Source of the DNA: a virus
Reading direction: 5' to 3' (one strand)
Length of the DNA: 31,448 bases
Virus record (IMG/VR): IMGVR_UViG_3300017917_000477
Coordinates: 1-31,448 of that record
Below, in pieces: positions 26,931 through 31,448 of the stretch; positions within the stretch are counted from its first letter, which is position 1; each line of letters begins with the position of its first letter. The position numbers and the translations under genes were made by a program. The notes below the pieces were generated by a model. That model worked only from the letters and a program-made list of their open reading frames with translations, had not been told where the DNA came from and did no database searches.

Positions 26931-27824
26931 TTGGCCACAGCACCAAGAACCCCAGCAAAAGTCAACTATCTCAACAATAGAGATATCTTAAAAGAAATAC
27001 ATCTAAGCAAAAATACGTATTGCACATACACAGATCCTGTAAACGATCATCAATATGATATTATTTTGCCCACAATAGAAAAGATCAATCAACGTACCAT
27101 TGCCGAAGCTAGACGCAATCGTGCTGATAGACTTAAACGTGAGGGTACTATTGTAGACCCTAAAAAAATACCCAACACCGATTTAGTTTTCCGTATTACC
27201 TGTTGGGACCACATACCCATGGCACCAAAAAAGGTTCCTAAAAACGCTACAAAAAAGAAAAAACTTGAAGATATTTTAGAGTTTGATGTCATTGAAGACG
27301 ATCCGTTGGCTGACTTAGTTGACGAACCCGTGCTTGATACTACACGCATGCGTGTGAATTTTCCTCCGTTTGAACACTATAGAATTAACGAGGAAAAAGA
27401 ACCATTCTTAGTAGGACGTAGTCACTGGATTGGAGATTTCAAAACTGGCGAGTTTTCAAAGGATCATGGTCAAATGACTCGTAAACTAGCACACATGTTT
27501 ATGAAGTTATGTGAGAGATATGCCACACGTTCAAACTGGCGAGGATATACTTACAACGAAGAAATGCGTGGACAAGCCTTACTGCAACTAAGTCAAATTG
27601 GTCTACAGTTTGATGAATCCAAAAGTCAAAATCCATTTGCTTACTACACAGCGGCTATTACAAATAGTTTCACTCGTATTCTTAATTTAGAAAAGAAAAA
27701 TCAAAATATTCGCGATGACATTTTAGAGATGAACGGTCTAAATCCAAGTTGGACTCGTCAGAACTCTGGTAAATCTAATCCTGATCATATTGCCGGACCG
27801 GTTGTAAGTATTGATCAAGAATAG
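26931..27824 (+). CDS. 55: Late transcription sigma factor gp55
   Basis: gp55 is the phage sigma factor that directs host RNA polymerase to late promoters. The family signature is at both ends: K-V-N-Y-L-N-N-R-D-I-L-K-E-I near the N-terminus (T4 has K-Y-N-Y-V-N-N-K-E-L-L), and the region about 185-265 with Y-N-E-E-M-R-G-Q-A-L-L-Q, F-D-E-S-K-S-Q-N-P-F-A-Y-Y-T-A-A-I-T-N-S-F and R-I-L-N-L-E-K-K-N-Q, equivalent to sigma region 2. At 297 aa it is much longer than T4 gp55 (185 aa); an insertion of about 95-120 residues (about 65-180) includes a Lys-rich then Asp/Glu-rich segment (K-K-K-K-L-E-D-I-L-E-F-D). The C-terminus (G-P-V-V-S-I-D-Q-E) lacks the L-D-F-L-Y clamp-binding tail of T4. First gene of the plus-strand operon, TTG start. 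Confidence 0.92.
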   Translation: MATAPRTPAKVNYLNNRDILKEIHLSKNTYCTYTDPVNDHQYDIILPTIEKINQRTIAEARRNRADRLKREGTIVDPKKIPNTDLVFRITCWDHIPMAPKKVPKNATKKKKLEDILEFDVIEDDPLADLVDEPVLDTTRMRVNFPPFEHYRINEEKEPFLVGRSHWIGDFKTGEFSKDHGQMTRKLAHMFMKLCERYATRSNWRGYTYNEEMRGQALLQLSQIGLQFDESKSQNPFAYYTAAITNSFTRILNLEKKNQNIRDDILEMNGLNPSWTRQNSGKSNPDHIAGPVVSIDQE

Positions 27825-27836
27825 TATAATCATTGA

Positions 27837-28850
27837 ATGAGTCTATTTAAAAAAGCACTACTATTCACCGATATACATTTTGGCCTAAAGTCAAACAGCC
27901 TGGTTCACAATCAAGATTGTGAAGCATTTGTAGATTGGGCTATTCAGTTGGGCCAGGAACAAGGTTGCGAAACTGGATTCTTTCTTGGGGACTGGCATCA
28001 TCATCGAGCTAGTTTAAATCTGCAAACTTTGAATTTCAGCCTTAGAAGTTTGGAAAAACTAAGTCGGGCGTTTGATCGCTTTTATTTTATTCCTGGAAAT
28101 CATGACTTGTATTATCGAGACCGGAGAGACATACACGGTGCTGAGTGGGCTCGACACATTCCCAATATCATTGTGGTCAATGACTGGTTTCAAGACGAAG
28201 ATGTGGTAATTGCGCCGTGGCTCGTTGGCGATGACCACAAACGTATTCCAAAACTCAATGCTCGATATGTGCTTGGGCATTTTGAGTTGCCACACTTCAA
28301 AATGAATGCCATGGTTGAAATGCCCGACCACGGAGAACTACAAGCTGAACACTTCGATGGTGTTGGAGAGGTGTTTTCTGGGCACTTCCATTTGCGTCAA
28401 CAACGACGCAACATCAATTATATTGGCAATGCATTTCCACATAACTTTGCTGATGCCGGTGACGACAAACGTGGCTGTACAGTTGTTGAGTGGGGAGAGA
28501 AGCCCACGTATCATGCTTGGCCCGGGCAACCGTTATATAAAGTCACTAAATTGAGCACAGTAATTGATTCAGCTCCAACTATACTTTTACCAAACATGCA
28601 TGTGCGTGTTGAATTGGATATTGACATTAGCTACGAAGAAGCAACTTTTATCAAAGACACGTTTGTTAAAGATTACAATTTACGTGAGATGGCATTGATA
28701 CCTGTTAAGAGCACCGCAGTTGACACCGACATGGCTCCTGGCGAAGTTAGATTTGAATCAGTAGATCAGATTGTCACTGATCAGATTACAAATATATCCA
28801 GCGAATTTTACGATCCAAAATTATTGTTACAAATCTATCAAAATCTATGA
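27837..28850 (+). CDS. 47: Recombination endonuclease subunit gp47 (SbcD/Mre11-like)
   Basis: This is the nuclease subunit of the gp46/gp47 complex, which resects DNA ends for recombination-dependent replication and takes part in host DNA breakdown. All calcineurin-type metallophosphoesterase motifs are present: D12-I-H14, G-D52-W-H54, G-N88-H89-D90, G147-H148 and G-H183-F-H185. Length 337 aa matches T4 gp47 (339 aa). It begins 12 bases after the gp55 stop without an obvious Shine-Dalgarno site, and its TGA overlaps the gp46 ATG (ATGA), so the two subunits are likely translated together. A TATAAT sequence at 27825-27830 sits in the short spacer but has no suitable -35. Confidence 0.95.
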   Translation: MSLFKKALLFTDIHFGLKSNSLVHNQDCEAFVDWAIQLGQEQGCETGFFLGDWHHHRASLNLQTLNFSLRSLEKLSRAFDRFYFIPGNHDLYYRDRRDIHGAEWARHIPNIIVVNDWFQDEDVVIAPWLVGDDHKRIPKLNARYVLGHFELPHFKMNAMVEMPDHGELQAEHFDGVGEVFSGHFHLRQQRRNINYIGNAFPHNFADAGDDKRGCTVVEWGEKPTYHAWPGQPLYKVTKLSTVIDSAPTILLPNMHVRVELDIDISYEEATFIKDTFVKDYNLREMALIPVKSTAVDTDMAPGEVRFESVDQIVTDQITNISSEFYDPKLLLQIYQNL

Positions 28851-30610
28851 TTCATATTAAAAACTTAACTGTTCGAAATTTTATGAGCGTGGGCAATGCC
28901 ACGCAGGCCATTGACTTTGATCGCAAAGATCTTACATTGGTTTTAGGAGAGAATCTAGACCTTGGTGGAGATGGCTCACGCAATGGCACAGGTAAAACTA
29001 CAATTATTAATGCGTTAAGTTATGCGTTGTACGGCAATGCTCTTTCAAATATTCGCAAAGACAATCTAGTAAACAAAACCAATGGCAAGAACATGCTTGT
29101 GAGTTTGGACTTTATTGTTGCTGGCAAAGAATACAGAATCGAACGTGGACGTAAACCTAATGTGCTCAAGTTTTATGTCAACAATGAAGAACAAGCAGCT
29201 AGTGACTATGCTCAAGGTGACAGTCGTGAAACACAAGAAGCTATCGAAACAACCATGGGCTTGAGTCATGACATGTTCAAACACATTATGGCTTTGAATA
29301 CCTATACCGAACCGTTCTTGAGTTTAAAAGCCAACGATCAACGAACACTAATTGAACAGTTGTTGGGTATTACCATGCTCAGTGAACGTGCTGATCGCAT
29401 CAAAGAACTAAACAAAGCAACCAAAGATTCAATCACACAGGAAGAGTTTAGAATACGTGCTGTAATTGAAGCCAACAAACGCATTGAGGAACAGATTGAA
29501 AGTCTCAAACGCAGACAAACCATGTGGGTTAATAAACATGCCGAAGACGTACAAAAACTACAACTCGCACTGGATGAACTTCAGAAAATCAACATTGATG
29601 AAGAGATCCAGGCGCACAAGGAACACTCAGCGTGGGATCAACGCCGCAAGGATTACAATGACCTCCAAGGTGCCATCAGCCGCGCTAAGTTGGAGGTCCA
29701 ACGTGAAGAGAAGTCTATTAAAAAATTGGAGGCGGAGATTGCCTCGCTCCAGAGCCACCAGTGCCATACGTGCGGTCAGCCGTTCCACGACGAGAAGCAC
29801 CAACAAGTTTTGGAGAATAAACAGAAAGATTTGGCAGATGCGCGAGAGAAGTGCCAGCAAGATAGCGCCACAGTATCAGAAATACAGACTGCCATCACCC
29901 AGCTGGGCGAAATAGGTCGTCCACCTAAGATGTTCTATGACAAAGAAGAAGATGCTATTTCTCATAGAGCTACACTGGCTGGGCTACAGGCACAGATTGA
30001 GATCAAACGTACAGAAACTGATCCGTACGAAGAACAAATTGTTGAAATGGCACAACAGGCTTTGCAAACCATTGACTACGATGAACTAAATCGCCTTACA
30101 CGTTTGCAAGAGCACCAAGAGTTTTTGTTGAAGTTGCTGACATCCAAAGACAGTTTTATTCGTAAAAAGATCATTGAACAGAATTTAAGTTACTTGAACA
30201 GCAGACTCACACATTATCTTGATCGCATTGGATTGCCACATACAGTTGTATTCCAAAACGATCTAACTGTGAGTATTGAAGAATTAGGGCGCGAACTGGA
30301 TTTTGACAATTTGAGTCGTGGAGAACGCAACAGACTTATTTTGAGTATGAGTTGGGCATTCCGTGATGTTTGGGAAAGTTTATACGAACCTATCAACGTT
30401 TTGTTTATTGACGAAATGATCGACAACGGCATGGACACTCAGGGTGTTGAAAACAGTCTAGCACTACTTAAGAAAATGAGTCGTGATAGACATAAGAGCA
30501 TTTGGTTAGTAAGTCACAAAGACGAACTTGCTGGGAGAGTAGAGAACATTCTCAAAGTGGTCAAAGAAAACGGATTTACATCATATAATACAGATATAGA
30601 GATTGCTTAA
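28847..30610 (+). CDS. 46: Recombination endonuclease subunit gp46 (SbcC/Rad50-like ATPase)
   Basis: This is the SMC-type ATPase partner of gp47. Walker A is G43-S-R-N-G-T-G-K50-T; coiled-coil arms follow (about 170-300 and 315-400), joined by the zinc-hook C306-H-T-C309-G-Q; then the ABC signature L489-S-R-G-E and Walker B V-L-F-I-D522-E523, with the switch His in W-L-V-S-H-K. Length 587 aa compares with 560 aa in T4. The frame is intact and overlaps gp47 by four bases. The hook segment (about 29640-29880) is visibly richer in G+C (about 48-57% per 60-base line by my count) than flanking lines (about 38-42%) and uses different codons, which hints at a recombined patch. Confidence 0.96.
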   Translation: MIHIKNLTVRNFMSVGNATQAIDFDRKDLTLVLGENLDLGGDGSRNGTGKTTIINALSYALYGNALSNIRKDNLVNKTNGKNMLVSLDFIVAGKEYRIERGRKPNVLKFYVNNEEQAASDYAQGDSRETQEAIETTMGLSHDMFKHIMALNTYTEPFLSLKANDQRTLIEQLLGITMLSERADRIKELNKATKDSITQEEFRIRAVIEANKRIEEQIESLKRRQTMWVNKHAEDVQKLQLALDELQKINIDEEIQAHKEHSAWDQRRKDYNDLQGAISRAKLEVQREEKSIKKLEAEIASLQSHQCHTCGQPFHDEKHQQVLENKQKDLADAREKCQQDSATVSEIQTAITQLGEIGRPPKMFYDKEEDAISHRATLAGLQAQIEIKRTETDPYEEQIVEMAQQALQTIDYDELNRLTRLQEHQEFLLKLLTSKDSFIRKKIIEQNLSYLNSRLTHYLDRIGLPHTVVFQNDLTVSIEELGRELDFDNLSRGERNRLILSMSWAFRDVWESLYEPINVLFIDEMIDNGMDTQGVENSLALLKKMSRDRHKSIWLVSHKDELAGRVENILKVVKENGFTSYNTDIEIA

Positions 30611-30651
30611 AAAATCTGCGGTATTGCAACAACTTTGATAACTAATAGTCC

Positions 30652-31080
30652 ATGGTATGGCTATATGAATCTAAACAAGTTGATGTTTTACCCGAAGACT
30701 GTGTGGGATTTGTTTACTTGATAACAAATACTATCACAGGACGCAAGTACATTGGTAAAAAATTAGCAAAATTTTCAAAGACAACATACAAAGTAGTAAA
30801 ACTAAAGAACGGCAACAAAAAGAAGAAAAAAATCAGAAGTAAAATTGATTCAGACTGGCAACTATACTATGGCTCAAGCCCAGAACTAAGCAAAGATATC
30901 GAACAACTAGGCATAGAAAACTTCTCAAGAGAAATACTTTATTATTGTAAAAGCAAGTCTGAATGTAGTTACATTGAGGCCCGAGAACAATTTGCACGCA
31001 AAGTATTAGAATCAGACGACTACTACAACGGACACATTCAAGTTCGTGTACACGGTAGTCACATAAAAAACAAAATTTAA
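30652..31080 (+). CDS. SegE-like GIY-YIG endonuclease
   Basis: A 142-aa protein with a GIY-YIG nuclease fold: G19-F-V-Y22 and K32-Y-I-G35 stand for the GIY and YIG strands. The following features fit SegE-type phage endonucleases: a Lys-rich stretch (N-G-N-K-K-K-K-K-I), S-D-W-Q-L-Y-Y-G-S-S-P-E-L (about 68-80), F-S-R-E-I-L, and the E in Y-I-E-A-R-E-Q-F, with Y-Y-N-G-H near the end supplying the usual catalytic Glu and Asn. It is free-standing, 41 bases after gp46, on the same strand, and there is no clear Shine-Dalgarno site. Such genes often act as homing endonucleases that cut near their insertion point in gene-lacking relatives; some relatives may have other roles. It is directly followed by the structured non-coding region. 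Confidence 0.82.
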   Translation: MVWLYESKQVDVLPEDCVGFVYLITNTITGRKYIGKKLAKFSKTTYKVVKLKNGNKKKKKIRSKIDSDWQLYYGSSPELSKDIEQLGIENFSREILYYCKSKSECSYIEAREQFARKVLESDDYYNGHIQVRVHGSHIKNKI

Positions 31081-31448
31081 CACAGGCATCTAGATAGGCA
31101 ACAACATGACTCTGTTGGTAGGAGTGTTCCTACCCCCATTGAGGAACGGTGAGATACCCGGTCCAGATTCTTGGGCGTCAAAGGCAATTGCTAACTTAAG
31201 GCAACAAATGGTTTGAGCTCTGTAGAAAAAGATACAACTCATGCTTATAGGATTTGGGTCTATTCCGGATTACTAGGGTTCCGTTGATATGTGAAGCTTG
31301 AGTAGGGGGTACCGGTCAACCGCCTCCGTGTCGTAAGACAATCTCATTAGAATAGATGACTGTGCTACTCGGATAATGGCATTTTCAATTCACCGTGCAT
31401 ACGGTGAATTATGACCAATTAATCTGGATAATAGCTAAAACAAATCAA
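31081..31448 (+). ncRNA. Structured non-coding region, unidentified RNA candidate
   Basis: No credible gene is present in these 368 bases to the window edge. The plus strand contains a run of hairpins: 31117-31134 (GGTAGGA/TCCTACC, loop GTGT), 31143-31164 (GGA-CGG/CCG-TCC with one A.G mismatch), 31214-31241 (TGAG and TGTA paired with TACA and CTCA), 31305-31327 (GGGGG and CGG paired with CCG and CCTCC around TCAA), 31329-31340 (TGTC/GACA with a GTAA GNRA tetraloop), and 31387-31410 (perfect 10-bp stem). This density, the GNRA loop and higher G+C than nearby genes suggest an RNA with a fold. It is not a tRNA, and I cannot place it in a known family; it could be a leader of the next gene, an intron fragment or an independent RNA. 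Strand is inferred from the flanking operon. Confidence 0.5.
31387..31410. repeat. Perfect inverted repeat, 10-bp arms
   Basis: The arms AATTCACCGT (31387-31396) and ACGGTGAATT (31401-31410) are exact complements around GCAT. There is no T-run on either side, so it is not an intrinsic terminator as it stands. It may be an operator, a processing hairpin or the last stem of the structured RNA. Confidence 0.85.

Noticed and set aside
26833-26958. N-terminal extension of the cupin-like protein to 166 aa.
   Set aside because: It would overlap the gp55 start and its promoter, adds an unrelated hydrophobic stretch with many Leu/Tyr, and the ATG at 26832 gives a compact protein.
27825-27830. TATAAT just before gp47 as a separate promoter.
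   Set aside because: No -35 sequence at a suitable distance, and the transcript would start inside the gp47 coding sequence.
31106-31216. A 36-codon ORF (M-T-L-L-V-G-V-F-L) inside the structured region.
   Set aside because: Weak ribosome site, composition unlike neighbouring proteins, and it runs straight through several strong hairpins; most likely chance.
31387-31410. Intrinsic terminator.
   Set aside because: The stem is perfect but no T-run follows on either strand.
31081-31448. Possible RNase P RNA: CTTGAG followed by a hairpin and then TAGATGACTGT resembles the 3' conserved part of bacterial RNase P RNA.
   Set aside because: The 5' GAGGAAAGTCC element is not intact (only GAGGAA followed by unrelated bases), the 3' ACAGAACCCGG element is absent, and no P4 pairing can be drawn between the two ends.
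31081-31448. Group I intron or permuted tmRNA in the non-coding region.
   Set aside because: No P7-type GACTA/TAGTC pair, no T-arm GGTTCGA motif and no split exon: gp46 is complete upstream. A truncated or divergent element cannot be fully excluded.
1-31448. tRNA genes, CRISPR arrays, insertion sequences, integrase or attachment sites.
   Set aside because: None seen on either strand; the only tandem repeats are short in-frame coding repeats.

Overview
The window is about 31 kb of an AT-rich, T4-like contractile-tailed phage genome (Caudoviricetes). The evidence is a syntenic set of recognisable T4-type proteins: late sigma factor gp55, recombination nuclease gp47/gp46, and baseplate proteins gp25, gp6, gp53 and gp5. 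The proteins look like those of marine T4-like myoviruses (cyanophage or pelagiphage relatives): gp6 is enlarged, gp5 has no lysozyme domain, and one enormous structural protein follows gp6. The host cannot be named from the sequence; I see no photosynthesis genes or other host-marker genes here.

Layout. The left 26.8 kb is one late virion-assembly block on the minus strand, transcribed right to left: a small cupin-like protein, a 705-aa tail-tube-cap-like protein, gp53-like wedge protein, a 975-aa hub-like protein, gp5-like spike, an unrecognised 258-aa protein, gp25, gp6, a 4650-aa giant baseplate/fibre protein, a 48-aa ORF, a 201-aa protein that shares a motif with it, and the start of another gene that runs off the left edge. 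Genes are packed with 1-50 nt spacers or 1-4 nt overlaps. The right 4.5 kb is on the plus strand and carries regulatory and replication/recombination genes: gp55, gp47, gp46 and a SegE-like GIY-YIG endonuclease. It ends in a 368-nt non-coding stretch that folds into many hairpins.

How it works together. A divergent control region of about 98 bp (26833-26930) separates the two programmes. On the plus strand it holds a consensus host sigma-70 promoter driving gp55 and the nuclease operon. On the minus strand it holds a T4-late-type TAAATA box in front of the virion block. So the early product, gp55, would switch on the late block that starts next to its own gene. Within the late block, gp53/gp25/gp6 and probably the giant protein build wedges, gp5 and the 975-aa protein the hub, and the 705-aa protein the tube cap.

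Main points of interest are: the 14-kb gene with its integrin-type FG-GAP propeller and degenerate cupredoxin-like repeats; a recurring TAAATA box 4-7 nt before start codons that lack a Shine-Dalgarno sequence, suggesting nearly leaderless late mRNAs; a 48-aa ORF that repeats the N-terminal motif of its neighbour; and the unidentified structured RNA candidate at the right end.
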